DNA of 64,000 nt. Source: Rhizophagus irregularis (Eukaryota > Glomeromycota > Glomeromycetes > Glomerales > Glomeraceae). A program made the position numbers and the translations under genes. Where the stretch lies: contig NC_089449.1 in the NCBI RefSeq assembly GCF_026210795.1, forward strand, positions 3,596,001-3,660,000, given 5' to 3'. The notes below the pieces were generated by a model that saw nothing but the letters and a program-made list of their open reading frames with translations, made no database searches and was not told the DNA's origin. This document shows positions 10,934-23,799 of the stretch, in pieces. Numbering within the stretch: position 1 is the stretch's first letter; each line of letters starts with the position of its first letter.

Positions 10934-12055
10934 CCCCAAAATATAACGGACATCCCTGTTGCGGGAAACCTGAATTATCTGTGATGTTATATGGAGATAC
11001 AGCATTAACGGTCTTGAGGGAGAAGAACTTGAAATATGGTTACGGGAGACACAAAAACTTTCATTTGAACATGTACACAAAAAACGGCATGTTGGGTAAG
11101 CATTTCTATGTTATTTATGTTTTTTATGTTGACTTTTTGGAAAAATTCATCCACTGATTCTAATTTAATATACACTTCTTTAAAAACGAAGATGCGAGTA
11201 ATTTTTACTATGATTATAAAGACATCATTCTTGATGGTCCTACAGACAACGAGAACATCGGGATAAAGGAATCATATTATTTTGGTGGTTCAAAGAGAAA
11301 GATTGTTTATTTGAAAGTAAGTATTGACTGTTATATTTAATTATCTATGATTTATCAGACAATAAAATTAACAAATGTAGCTTTAACGATTCTGTTATTC
11401 AGGAGACAAAACCGATAATTATAACTACTGAAGAAGCTATAATTCTGGAAGAAGCTATAACTAAGGAAAGGTGTAATAACGATCGGACTGAAGCCATAAC
11501 TCAGGAAAGGTCACCACCCGTAGTTTCAGGATATCCCGTGCCATACTCACACTAGAAGAAACGGCAATTAACACACATTTTTGCTGATGAAGAAAAAACT
11601 GATGGAATGTATGTAGGCGTTGCTCAAAAACCAGCCGGTTTTTCCATTAAATCAATTCTTAACGATGAGTCAGATGATCCAAGCATAAACAACAGAAAAA
11701 GAAAACATGGTAAGTCCAATAATTTTAATCATGTACTGTATCAATTTTATATCAATTTTATATTCTATTGTTTTTTATATTAGATCTCGAAATTAATGAA
11801 GAACTACGTGATGAAGTTTATTACAAGTTATTACCTTCTATACTTAAGATTAGCGAAACAATTCAAAGCTCTCGTGACTACCGGGAAAAAAGTTATGTTG
11901 TAAGGGATAAAAACGAAAAAGAAAAATATAGAATTATGGCGAATAAAAAAGTCATATATCAGATATCCTTAAGAAACTTAAGAAACAAAACTCTGAAATT
12001 TTACTTAACGATTTTTAAATTTATAAAGTTTCTTATTCTTGGCTTAAGATTTTAG
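10934..12055 (+). pseudogene. Multi-exon unknown gene with one in-frame stop
   Basis: Four exons join in frame: 10934-11095 (after a CTCTCTTTTTTAG acceptor), 11192-11316, 11403-11709 and 11784-12055. Exon 1 contains YNGHPCCGKPEL and GYGRHKNFHLNMY; exon 3 is Glu/Thr-rich (ITTEEAIILEEAITKE) and ends in the basic NNRKRKHG; exon 4 begins DLEINEELRDEVYYKLLP. A single TAG at 11553-11555 interrupts exon 3, although the same frame continues open on both sides. So this is either a recent pseudogene, an assembly base error, or a gene with unrecognised splicing. The true first exon was not found. I do not recognise the family; HPCCGKP might bind metal, but that is speculation. The last ~30 codons are AT-driven and may be beyond the real end. 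Confidence 0.55.
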
Positions 12056-12245
12056 TTGCTTCTTACTTCAAAGTTTCACTTCTATGTTTATCAACTCAAC
12101 TTCAATAACTCAGTTTGTAATTACTTAAAGCTTATCTAATAATAATAAAGTTTATAATGTGGTGCGTAATTATGTATCGAAACATGACTTTGTTATTCCC
12201 ATCATGTGAGAAGCATCATAAGGCGATATGGTATTAATTAAATTG

Positions 12246-12287
12246 CGGAGTCCCCGGCGGTTAGAGTCCTAAGAACCGGGTTCTCCG
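12246..12287 (+). other. GC-rich stem-loop in AT-rich intergene
   Basis: CGGAGTCCCCGG...CCGGGTTCTCCG forms an imperfect stem, extended inwards by GGTT...AACC around an AGAGTCCTAAG loop. It stands out in the AT-rich 12.06-12.90 kb stretch, which otherwise shows no gene. Confidence 0.6.
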
Positions 12288-12904
12288 ACAAATAATACGT
12301 GACATAATTATAATACCACAGATCAGAGTAGTAAAATATGGTCAAGTTCGTGTGGTGCAATCTTTAATTCCGGATAAATCCTTTTAAATGCAAGAAGAAA
12401 ATTTTTTTCATCTTTTCATTTTTTTAAAAATAAAAAATCATGAATATATTTACGATTCTTCGTCAACTGATCCGAACAAAGTGATTTTCTTTGAATTCGG
12501 AAAAACTGTCTTGATACAAAATACGATTTCAACTTACATCCTTCTATTCAAGTAAAAAACTCTGAGACTTCTCGGAGAGCAAGAAGTTAAAATCCCTAGA
12601 TAATTTATTGAAGAGACAAGAGCGTTAACAAAATTTTGTATAGCCAGTACAAGACGCGGTAATTTATTTAGCCGATATTTTTATCTGCACCTCGTGTTTA
12701 AAGGAGATAAACAAATCCGGGTTTTTGGAACCATAAACAAATGGACATTTGTTATAATAAAAATTAATTATAACGTATACTCTACTCTTAAGGGGCTTGG
12801 TTGTTTATAAATTATTTCATTTTTTATTAGAATAATTAATTTATTAGTTATTTAATTTTAAAAAGTAACAAAAGTAATATTGTTTTGGTATATTTAAAGG
12901 CTTA

Positions 12905-13156
12905 CCGTATTTTGCGGGCCACAGTACCCCCCCTATGCACAGTACCCTACAAAAAAGAACTCCCATTTTCTACCGATTTTATTATTTAAAATAATTTAAT
13001 AAATACCTAGGTATTACTCATGATAAATACCCAATTATTATATAAGTTTTATACATATCTACTAATAATAAAAACTCACACAATGGTGGGGGGGTATAAG
13101 GTCAAAACCTCTGAAATCTGTATCATACCCGGGGTACTGTGGCCCCCATTATACGG
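12905..13156. mobile_element. 252-bp MITE with TA target duplication
   Basis: The left end CCGTATTTTGCGGGCCACAG and the reverse complement of the right end, CCGTATAATGGGGGCCACAG, form terminal inverted repeats of about 25 bp that continue into a run of Cs. TA dinucleotides flank both sides (12903-12904, 13157-13158). The interior is AT-rich and has no transposase, so it is non-autonomous. A TA duplication points to a Tc1/mariner-like mover. Confidence 0.85.
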
Positions 13157-13348
13157 TAGTTGTTTTTTAAATTATTTCATATGAACGATTTTTACAAAAG
13201 CCATAAATATTTAAGCAATTAAATCGAATTAAATTGCTATTTTAAAAAAAAAGTAATAAAAATCAATAAAAAAAAGCTTAGATTTTATAATTGTTTCATA
13301 TGAAAATATTTTATATATAAAAGATTAAACAAAGTAATAAGTATTATA

Positions 13349-13430
13349 TGGGATTTGGGATGGGATTTGAGTGAGATGGGATTTGGATTTGGGACTAATG
13401 GGATTTGGGATTCTCCCAATCCCATTAATA
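13349..13430 (+). repeat. GGGATTTGG-type G-rich repeat tract
   Basis: Seven GGG runs occur within 70 nt, spaced by ATTT, AT and similar linkers, then TTCTCCCAATCCC, which is complementary to the repeat. Either a fold-back end of an old element or a quadruplex-capable tract. The surrounding 13.16-13.70 kb shows no gene. Confidence 0.6.
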
Positions 13431-13698
13431 TGGGCGGCAAGTATAGATAAAATAAAGCTGTCCGCCCTGTTGTTGTACTGTATAGTGTAAATAAAGGAGA
13501 AAGGAAGAAAATTGGATTTACTTAAAATATCTTATCAAAAAAAAAATTAGTTTACGAAAAAAATTTTAATTTTGTGTCTGTAATCTATGAAAAGTTTTTT
13601 TTTTTTAGTAATATTCGGTAAAGGTTTTTTTTGTTGTGTTTTAAACGAGAAATGCGATTTTTTTTGTAATAAAAAAAAATGATCGTTTGTGAAAAAAA

Positions 13699-14792
13699 TT
13701 AATGCGATAACGATAATGTCAATAAAGCATTCAATAATGCCGAATAAAGAATGAATGGTATCGAAAGTTGAATCATATCTGATTCTATTTGTGATTGGGA
13801 AAGATTCAATAACGATAAAGTATCCAATAATGATAAAGCATCCAATAATGCTGGATAAAGAATGACTGGTATCGAAAGTTGAATTATATTTGATTCATTT
13901 GAAATTTGAGGAAGTTCAATGGCGTTTGATTGTGATTGCAAGAAATTTTCATTCATATTTGATGCATTTGAAGTATAAGAAGAAGGTTCTGTCTTTATAC
14001 ACAAACCAGGTGTTAATTTCGATGAATCATTATTTCCAATTGAAGGTATGCAAGATGATAAAGTTGAATTAGAACTCCGTCTTTTCAAAAATCTACCATC
14101 AGATCCTCGTGGTCTGCGCCTAGCATGATTACGGCGAGCTGGGTTAATGATGTGCTAAAAATAATTTTAATTTTAATAAAAATTAAATATATTTTTTTTT
14201 GGATAATAAATTTTTTCACACCTTTAGTTTTTTAGAGAGATTAGATTTGTTACGATCGCTTCTACGTTTGAGAATTCTATAGCGTTGTTTAGGATTAACA
14301 TCATTGAGTTCACGATTATTATTAACATTTTTATAAACAATGTTTGATATGATCTTTTTAGGTTTATTAGAAGTAACATTTAAGGTATAGGTGGGAGAAA
14401 ATAATGGAAGTGATTGTTGTGGTTTAGTAGAAATTTGATCATTTTCAACATTTTCAGCAATATTCAGTGTCGTTACTTTAAGAATTGCTCGTTCAATGTC
14501 ACCGAATAATTGATTAGGTTCTGATGACTATTTTTGAAAAAAAAAATGCGGGAAAATTTTTTAGATTTGGATGCGTGGGAAATTATTAAATTAATAAAAA
14601 AAAAACAATCCCCCTTACCTTTGATTGTGAAGCAATTTGATAATGCTCAATTTCAGGCGCAATCGGAGAAATTGACTAAAAAAATAATAAAGAAAATAAA
14701 ATTAGATAAAAAAAATGAGTACATAATACAAAATAACTTTGAATCAAAAATATTACAATATCATCATTTTGATACGAAGGCACATCGAACAT
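13699..14792 (-). CDS. HAP2: CCAAT-binding factor subunit HAP2 / NF-YA, divergent
   Basis: Four exons (14757-14792, 14619-14675, 14222-14527, 13699-14154) splice in frame to 284 aa. The NF-YA core is split by the last intron. Residues ~108-133 carry VNPKQRYRILKRR, the helix that binds the NF-YB/NF-YC dimer. Residues 134-158 carry INPARRNHARRRPRGSDGRF, the CCAAT-recognition helix and its RG..GRF end. The linker is shorter and more basic than usual, and canonical VNxKQYHRILKRR reads QRYRILKRR here, so the protein is divergent. After the core comes a Ser/Asn-rich region, then a Leu-rich C-terminus with a duplicated segment of the form ES(N/D)(I/M)IQLSIP.ILY.ALL.AL. Known role: the sequence-specific subunit of the heterotrimeric CCAAT-box transcription factor in the nucleus. 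Start chosen as the ATG that opens the first splice-compatible exon. Confidence 0.9.
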
Positions 14793-17700
14793 TATCGTAT
14801 TGTTGGTAATATGACACTTTCTGAAAAAAAAAATGTTTTTTAAGAATGATAATAAAATTTAGAATCAAATGACAATAGCAGAGTAAGTAAATAAGATTTC
14901 TCGATTACTTGATGCATTTAAATAAAAATCAAAAAAGCTGATTTATTTAATCATTGTTTATTGAATTTCAAACTTGTTCCAATTATCCAATACAATAAAT
15001 CACTATGCTTTTTTCCTACTGCAGAAAATAATATTGGATCGTGATTCATGTAAAACGTTAATATTGGATAGAAACGAATGGATATAAACGAATATGGTGA
15101 CATTTAGGTTGGAGTAATTACTATCGGCTAATTTATTATGTTTATTTATGGAATAAGTTTTTATGGTTAAAAATAATTAAAAGTATCACAATTAATTGTT
15201 TCATTATTCTTGAATTTCTAGAATGCTATAAAATCATTCTATTTATTACTTAATTCGGCCTAAACGATAAACAATATGCACAGAAAATTTGAGAACAATT
15301 TGACAAATACTAGATGCGGAAAATTTACTATCCCAATTTTCCGGGCCGAGTATCATATTGGTTTAATGTTACCATGAAAAAACGCAAAAGGATGCAAAAC
15401 ATTACAGCAAAAAATATTTATCACATTTTAAGCCAGGTAATAATAAAATCACGCAAAAAAAAAATTAGCTCATATTCCGATTACTTGTGACAAATAAAAT
15501 TTAAATCATTTACATTTAAAAGGAAAAGATTGGAGTTTAGATGCTTTTGAAAAAAAAACCATGCATGTGTTAACTTGTATTAATGCAGCATTAAATTAAA
15601 GCTTCTTTGTGCAATATAAAGACAATATTTTAAAGAAACAAAGATTAAACAGATTATCTATCATAAAGCACATTATTTCTATTAAGGAAATTTATGCAGG
15701 AGGATCATAATGTTACAGAAATTACAATGAATTGTGAAATCTTTTTTAACAATCGCATTTGGTCAAGATCAACTAAAATAAAAGTTTCGTAACAAATAAT
15801 GGATCATGAAAAAACGCAGAGGCTAAACAGAGAGGCGTAGTACTAGACTACTAGTGGCAGTTATTTTTATTCACCGACAAAAATTTAGCGATCATGTGAC
15901 ATATTTTTAATTTATCACATCGTCACACCCTCTAATTTCACCAAATTTATTCCGGCTAATTTCGGCTAATTACTACCCAGTTAAAAATTTTAGCCCATGG
16001 TAAAAAGCGAAAAGCGCAGTCATTATTGATTTAGTAATCCAATTACGTCAGTTATCCTTATTAGGCAATGATCACAAGACACAAAAAAATTTTTTAACAA
16101 TCCATATTACTATTTTAGTTTAAAATGTTTTCAAAAATTCCTTCGTAAAATTCTTTTTAAGGTAATTTTATGATGATATCTTTTTGCATAAGGCTGTTTC
16201 AAACTGAATAATTTATTTTTAATTGTTGAGAAAATGGCTCTCTGATTTTTCTTTCTTTTTTCTTTTTTTAATTTTACCTTTTAAAAAAAAATTTAAAAGT
16301 TATTTATTATCCATACTAAATTGTTTTTATTCTTTCAGTTTTATTAATAAAATTAAAACTATATATGGTATACAGAAAAATACTATTAATAGATTTTATC
16401 ATGTGAAAAATTGATGTAATCGGATTTAGGCTAAAAAAAATGCATTTTATTAAAATCAATAAACTATTATATTGTTTCGAAATGGAGGCATTTTACCATT
16501 AAAAAATCCGAAACCTTAAAAATTCGATAACTTGCGTTTTATTATGTTTTAAGTAGTGCGAAAAGTTCAATTGAATACATGAAAACCTATAGAACAATGA
16601 AATACCTTGTTTTTGAAAATACTAAAAAAAAAGCTTTTTTTTTTTCTATGAAAGAAGTTGTTCTGAAATAGATTTTTATTAATTTCGAAGTGAAAATGAA
16701 ACTTTTTTTAGAAAATCGGCCCATTTTATTAAAAGGAAAGTTACTTGGAATGTCCTTGTCGAAATTAGAGCGAGAATATTGAGAAGGATTTAAATTTATG
16801 GAAGTTTAAAAAATGTATCAATTTTAATAAAGTTTAGAATTATATCGAAACACACATAATTCATAACGTTTTCTGGAAATTTTGTCCCATTAATAATTGA
16901 TTTGTGTCCCGATATTTGTTTCCTGTTTTAAGCCCGAAGTATTCCCGTGAGTGATTTCAAAGAAGTTTTCATCTATATACATGCAGAAACTGGAATCTTA
17001 GGCGCGTTTTTTTTTGCTTTGGTTTATTATAATTAATCTATTCTTTAGTAAGTATCTCATTACAATGACTTCCATCTATATTCATGCAGTAACTGGAATT
17101 TAAAATATGATTTTCTATAATTCTTATATCCATATATAGTAATGTTATAAGTAAATTCACAATTGTTTTTAGTAAATGACTCATTACAATAACTTTTTTT
17201 CTGGACATCGGTAGTCCAAATGTTAAACATGGCGCTCCTTTCTGGCAATGATTATTATTGGACAAAGTCAATATTAGCATTAAAACTGACTTATTTTACT
17301 AGAGTCCTATATGATGCTGTCGAAAAAAATTTAATAAGTTCGATTGGAGTAAATTTTATGATGAGTGGAATGATGAGACTTTCGGCGTATTAAATATGAT
17401 CTTTTGGATGCGTTCTTCTGTAATAGATAAAATTCTATCTGAAAACTGAAAAAATGAACGATCTTACAATATTAAATTCAATAGCTTAAATTTAGGATAT
17501 AACTACAAGTCTACAAAGAACCTCCTAAATAAAATATTTTAGGAAAAAATGTTTTTGTGCTACATAATTTACATTTTAATCTCATTTCATCTTTAGTGCT
17601 ATAAATCAATTCTCGCAAGAACATAAATTTTTTAAGAAATTACGTACTAATCGCTTAAAGTAATATTCAAAGGGAATTCTAGCGGAATCACGCCCAGTGA

Positions 17701-20700
17701 TTTATTAAAATATATACACTAATCTAGTCGCTGATTCAATTTTCAACTTTTCATCTTGATGAACATTTCTTTGAATTTCTTTGAGCATGCATCATTTTTG
17801 TCAATCTTGATCGCTTCTGTAAACTCAAGATCATTATTCCACGAACCCTAAAATGTAAGTTTGAGATAATAAACTAAATAAAAACTAGGAAACGGTAACC
17901 GTTGGTGCGTCCGAAGCATCATAAATTACATGTTCATAAATTTAAACTGAACACTAAAAATATAACACTAAAAATGCTAAAAAAAGTAATAGTATCACTA
18001 AAAAATGTCATTTTATTATCATATTTTCATACTTTGTACTGTGTTGCAAATTTTTAATTTATTCTCATGATTGTCAAAAAAAAAACATTTAATTAAAAAA
18101 AATACAAAATGTAAAAATTATGAGTAAAAAAAAAATTAATTTATTATTTGAATGCCATAAAAAACTTTTAAGAAATAAGAAAATTTAAATCAGGGATAAA
18201 AAAATTTTTAAATTTAACGTATAAACAGTAGTCATGTGACTTTATAAAGATATTTTTAGAATCAGGGGCATAAAGATGCACGTAAACAAATCTAAGGTTA
18301 CACCTGATCCTTAGATTTTATTGGCCATACACGCGTGCGGAACATGCATGGTATGGACTATGGAGTAGAATGGAAGTGTCCTACGCTTACGCTTCGGACA
18401 ATTATAAAAATTAAATTATTAATTGAATAATATTAAAGTGCCCAACTATTATAATATAATTAAATGTATAAGAGGATTAAATTCATGCATGATATTTTCT
18501 AGCCATTTTCTCTAATGAATTTATCTAAAATGATAACTGATAGTGATAATAATATCTAATTAAAATAATTAATAAATAAATCTAATCTCACTTATCATAG
18601 TTTAACAATATTTTTAACAAATATTTCCATCTTTAGTAACGTTAATAACAAAATGTTTTGATAGGATCAATAAAATCTTTGGATTTAATACGAAATCTCG
18701 ACATTCGTTATCCCCGACATTCATTAACTATCCTGAGTCCTGACACGCTATTTTTTTTTTATTACTTTTTTTATAGACGTAATATTATTGTAATATTTTG
18801 TAATAAATATCTAATGATTTTTAAAATATAACGCAAAATTACAGTTTTTATTGTAAAAATAATGAATGTTTTTATTATCTTTTTTATTAATATTTAATAA
18901 TACATTGCATTTTTATTAATATATAATGATTTTTTTAACATTGTTTGTTTGTTTTATTGTAAAAATTAAATATTTCTTAAGGATAATAAGTGTTCAGGAT
19001 AATGAGAATAATGTGATTACGGATTTTGAAGTTTCGGGATTATGATTTGTTGGGTTTGTGAGAGTCGGGTTTGTGTTATGATAGGATTTTGATTGTCGGG
19101 ATATTGAACAGTCTCCCAAAGAGTTTATTAGTATTTTATTTATATCCAAGTTCTCTGCCAAATTGTGATGCTAGGGTGAGAAAGTAATGGATAAATTATT
19201 AACTGTATGTACAAAATAATGGTAGTAAATTATAAATCATAATTTAGATAATGATTGACTTAAGAACTAGATTAAAGTCAGCTTGGAAAGAAGAAACCCT
19301 CATATTGAGATAGGAAATTAAGTGCACTACCAACCTAATGCAGTGCACTTAAAGATATCCCACTGAAACTTATAAAGAAGAGAATTATTATTAGGGAGTA
19401 ATATCAGTAAATTTCCTTAGTAAAAAATGTTAACTGGACAGCTTATCACTTCATGTATATTAAGAGTGAATTCTTATTTGTGATAATCATGCGATTATAA
19501 TGACATAATAAATAATGATAGAGTTTTCCAATTAATTCTGAACCAAAAGAAGTTATAACTATTAATCGCATTTCTTAACGTTCTTCAATAATTAGGAACA
19601 ACTGTTTTAATTGTGGAGTAATTACCTTATAATACAGCTCAATTAGATAATTTTTTTTTTGATATAGCACGTAAAATATATTTTCTCAGAATGGTAAGCA
19701 ATTAAAAATATTCATTTAGGATGAAATATTTTTATAAAAAGTTTCAAATCGTCTAAATCGATCCGAACGTAATGCAAAAATCAACATGTCGGCAAATATA
19801 GAAAACCATCAACTGAGCTGCAAACAAATAAAAATAAAAAATCCAAAAAACTGAAAATTTACTAGTTGTTAAAATATTTTGATGATAAATTTAATATTGC
19901 AAACAGCGCATACAATGCTGAATAATGAAGTTAGGAAACCGTATCACATGCCTGATATATGTCGACAGAGCAAACAACTGTCAGGTCACACCAAGAACAT
20001 TAGAGTAAAAATTGGATTATTATCATTTCCACCGGAATAACTGAAAAGCTTTAAATGGATGTTAAATGATTAGATGATGCAGCAAAAGGTTCAAGCTTCA
20101 AAACTCTATCTAAATCCAGTTCATCCGAATCAAGAAGATATTCTCAGAACCAGATCCGAGTTTAATGCATCTTTGCCTTAAAGAAATTTAGAAAGAAAAA
20201 TAATCCTTAGATTACTATGTGTGGCAGCTCAATATAAATCTTCCAATATGTGAAATATCCAGCTCAATTAGATTAATTGAATCGGACCAGAGGTAAGCCA
20301 ATTTTAATAGCCAAATCAAGAAATAATCAGTATAAATGTCTGTACAAAACATACTGTACAGCTCCAAGTATAAGCACACATACAACATGGCAAGTAGCTT
20401 TATTACAGTTAATACAGGGTTATAGGCGTGTTTGATTATCGGATATACGTTATGACAAAATTTCTGATCCAAAAAATCTAATTTTAACAGTTAATACGTG
20501 ATAAAAATCAGTTATTTTACGGAGTCACTGACCCTTTTTTATACAGGTAAATAGTTTTAAACCTCAGAACAAGCTTTTATATTTTATATGTTTATTAATT
20601 TAAAATGGCAAAATACTAGAAAAATAACATAATAAACTTGTACAAAACTGAGAAAATTTTGTCGCAAAGAATAATAAAGTAGATTGTATAACGTAACTAA

Positions 20701-20900
20701 AGTGGTAAAAAGAATTGAAATACAATCCTTTAAGAATAAAATTATTTTAAGATAGAAACATAAAAAAATGAAAGAGTAAAGAAAAAATGATAAAAATTAT
20801 TTTAAAGAACTACTTGATTAAGATCTAGATGACAAACATAATTCAAGATATTGATAAAAAATGCAAGTAATAAGAGGAGAAATAATAACACTAAGAATTT
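14793..20900. other. Six kilobases of AT-rich DNA with no supportable gene
   Basis: Both strands were read. Only short ORFs without coding character were found. 16490-16900 is an old diverged copy of 24650-24960 (both start near a block reading ATTAAAAAATCCGAAA). Two similar words reading catctatatacatgcagaaactgg-like occur near 16969 and 17071. Confidence 0.5.
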
Positions 20901-20941
20901 CCGAAAGTGAAACTTCTTCTGTCCCGTATCGGATTCTTATT

Positions 20942-21238
20942 TTAACAGTTTGTAACTTGAAAGGATTGAACGGTTTGGCTTAACTTCTTATTAAAATCAT
21001 CGCAAGAAAATCCGATTTCATCTTTTGCACAATTGGGGTCTGAATATAATCGAACGCAACAGCTTTCAAGGAGTCTTGCGTCCCATTTCAATTTAGAGCC
21101 ACTATTAGCAGTAACGGCTTTACATGATTGGTTGGCTTCTCCCTTAAAATCTTTTCCGCCTAAAGTTAACTTCCAAGCAAAAGCTTGAACTGAAATAAGA
21201 GATAGAATAAAGAAAATTTTAAAGATTATTGAAGCCAT
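20942..21238 (-). CDS. Small secreted cysteine-rich protein
   Basis: An uninterrupted single-exon gene of 98 aa. Residues 1-21 form a clear signal peptide ending VQAFA before W22. The mature part has six cysteines (C39, C60, C61, C70, C79, C98), including a CC pair in LLESCCVRLYSD and a terminal cysteine, so three disulphides are possible. The pattern of a short beta-rich, six-Cys secreted domain fits fungal apoplastic proteins or effectors; I do not recognise a named family. The expected TATA box lies 59 nt upstream of the ATG. No neighbour within 6 kb on the right-hand upstream side suggests a function. Confidence 0.85.
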   Translation of the reverse strand: MASIIFKIFFILSLISVQAFAWKLTLGGKDFKGEANQSCKAVTANSGSKLKWDARLLESCCVRLYSDPNCAKDEIGFSCDDFNKKLSQTVQSFQVTNC

Positions 21239-21296
21239 TTGTTTTGCTGTAAAAGATTCAAAAGCTGTGATGTTCTGTAATGAAATTTTTTTTGGC

Positions 21297-21305
21297 CTTT
21301 TTATA
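21297..21305 (-). promoter_or_regulatory. TATA box of the secreted protein gene
   Basis: TATAAAAAG on the minus strand, 59-67 nt before the ATG at 21238. The same box and spacing precede several other short genes in this window. Confidence 0.7.
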
Positions 21306-21946
21306 GCTTACAGAATTACAGAAAATAAGTATAAACAATATACATCATAATTATTTTCTTTTCCTTTCATCGTTTCATCATGAAACAATAATTATTTTCT
21401 TTTGACAACCTGTTTTATTATATTATTGCTCTTTTTCTATTCTTTTATGGAATATAATACTACATGAGATTTAAATAAGATGATTGTAATATTTTTGGAT
21501 TATATTATTAGAATTCCCTAATTTAGTTAACAAAAATCGGCGTTCAATAGATAGCTAATTTTTATGTCATGAATGCAAGATCTTTCTGCTGCTTTTCGTT
21601 GGAACTCAAAAATGGAAAATTACAATCAAATACATTATAAAATACATTGTTACAATTTCCTTTTTTGAATTCTGCGGGCACGTTTAATCATCCCCTTTTG
21701 ATCCTTTTATATCCACAAAATGATTAAGATCCAAACCAAATTTGGGAAAAAGTATAACTTGGTTTTTTTGCGAAAAATTTTTAGGCACACTATAAAATGT
21801 GCATTATTTATTTAATGGATATAGGATAATATACTATAATTCAATGTAGCTATTATATGATAAAAGAGTTTTTTTTTTTTTGAACTGCGACCTCGTGAAA
21901 AAGATTGTTACGAACCAGTATTTTTTTTCCTATCGAGAATTAAGGG

Positions 21947-22008
21947 CCCTATAAAAAATTTTCACGGAAAAAACATGGAACGATAAAACACGGATCAACA
22001 TTTTACAG
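21947..22008. mobile_element. Short deletion derivative of the CCCTRTAAAA element family
   Basis: Begins CCCTATAAAAAATTTTCACG and ends CACGGATCAACATTTTACAG. These match the two ends of the elements at 36061-36237 and 37107-37305, with most of the interior lost. No target duplication is visible. Confidence 0.6.
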
Positions 22009-22239
22009 ATCACAAGGTAAATACGTGCTATGCGTATCTATATAGTATCATTTTTCCATTTTTACCAAAATCGTAATCTATAAGACTTTATTCGTTTTCT
22101 TTTATTTTTAATCTTTCCCGTAAACTTTTGGCCATTTATGACTGTCTTGACGTTATCGTAAGTTTCATATTATGGCATTATTTATTTGATTGCGAAATAT
22201 TAGTTACTGCTTGATTTTGGGGAATGTTTATAATAATTT
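22009..22239. other. AT-rich spacer, nothing recognised
   Basis: No ORF or repeat of note between the small element and the segmental duplication. Confidence 0.4.
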
Positions 22240-23799
22240 CTCGATCGTAATCTGGTTAGTACTTGCCCTTGACTTAAATATATTTTGTATTTTTCCTTGA
22301 AATTCTATTGATATCTACGTGCAATTAATTTATTGTGTTCAAAGTTTTGAACCTACATTCTTTATGTATTTGTATGCATTTTAAACATGATATCTTTACG
22401 TTGGAGTATTTATCTGATTATTATTATTAATGTTTTTGTAAAACTATTTGATAAATTATTTTTATGGAGTTAAATTCGATTTCATTCATTCAGAATTGTA
22501 TTTATCATGGTCAGTATCCACCCCTTCAATTGTTAGATTTCATGTCGATTAGGAAATCATCCTTTGATTGAATGAATATGATTAGTTTGTAATTACGTAA
22601 TCAATTTTGATGATCATTGCGACAAAAATTGGAAACGGTCTTAATAACTTTGATCGAAATTTCACAGAAAATTAATTTATTTAATTTATATCATAAAATT
22701 TGTATAATACATATTTTCAATAAATTTAATGCTATTAAATTTTCAAAGTAATGGAAAAACTTTTTTCCAAATGGTTATGTTGACGATGTGCCCCAAATCA
22801 ACGCCCACCTTTATAATAATACCTTAAGAATTTTCTTGCATTGAGATTTCGGGCACAACAGTTAGACCCCATAAGCATATGATAATTAAAAAATCGTGAA
22901 ATCACGTGACCGGACCCAACTCCGGCTTTTGATTGACCGGGCCTCATTTAGTAAAATTTATCGCCGTTTTCAGAAATATGTGTAATCTAAGAAAAAAAGT
23001 TTTTTTTTTCTTTGTTAACTTTAGTAAGACAAGCTGCGATTTTTTTTTCTTTATATAAACACACTCGAAACTCATAAAAGTTTCGCGAATTCTAGCGATT
23101 CTTCTCGAATTTTATAAGGTAATTGTTATATTTCAAGACAGATAAGTTGTAATGTTTGCGATTTTTTTATAGGCGATCTTTACATAAGATTTACATATAG
23201 AAGATTCTTTTATGACGAAACTTGCAAATATTTATTTATTTCGTTAATTTAAGTTAAATACTGTAATTTATATAAATTTTTTACTTATTTTAATTACTTT
23301 AAATATTTGTAGAGCTATTAGAGGTTGTTCCTAGTGATATTATATACTGTGAGCTCTTTAAATTATCGTACTTTGTGGTTGTTTTAATTGTCTTAGTGAA
23401 AATTTAGTTATGTAAAAATAACACAAAGAAATTATTCTTAAAAACATTAAATACAAGTTCTTGGTTTATACTTTTTATTTTTCAAATGTTAAAGAGTTTT
23501 TTATAATCACTTATTTCTTCATTCATAACAAAATTTTCGGATAGTTTATGTTACACAGTTTGACCAAAATTTCGAGTTTCGAAATTTCACGTGTAGACTA
23601 AATTATTATATTTCTGAAAACGGCGATAATAATTTAGTAACATTTAGAAGTTCACTAACTTTTTTTTAAAAAATTAAATAACATGTTTCCCCTTTTCACA
23701 AAAATTCCTTTTATCACAAAAAAATCCCTTTTCCACCAAACATTCCTTTTTTCAGAAAAACTTCCTTTCTTTTTGTTGATTTTCTTTATCTTTTACTTG

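Noticed and set aside
14534-14809. 91-codon plus-strand ORF
   Set aside because: Shadow of the HAP2 gene exons and introns on the other strand.
17038-17280. 80-codon minus-strand ORF
   Set aside because: No coding bias, no motif, no promoter, and an overlapping frame of similar length.
17910-18400. GTCCGAAGC ... GCTTCGGAC inverted pair
   Set aside because: Only 9 bp, with no flanking duplication; not enough for a transposon call.
20215-20472. 85-codon minus-strand ORF with hydrophobic segments and IELDIS
   Set aside because: Faintly like the short membrane family, but the motif order and spacing do not fit and no TATA box is placed properly.
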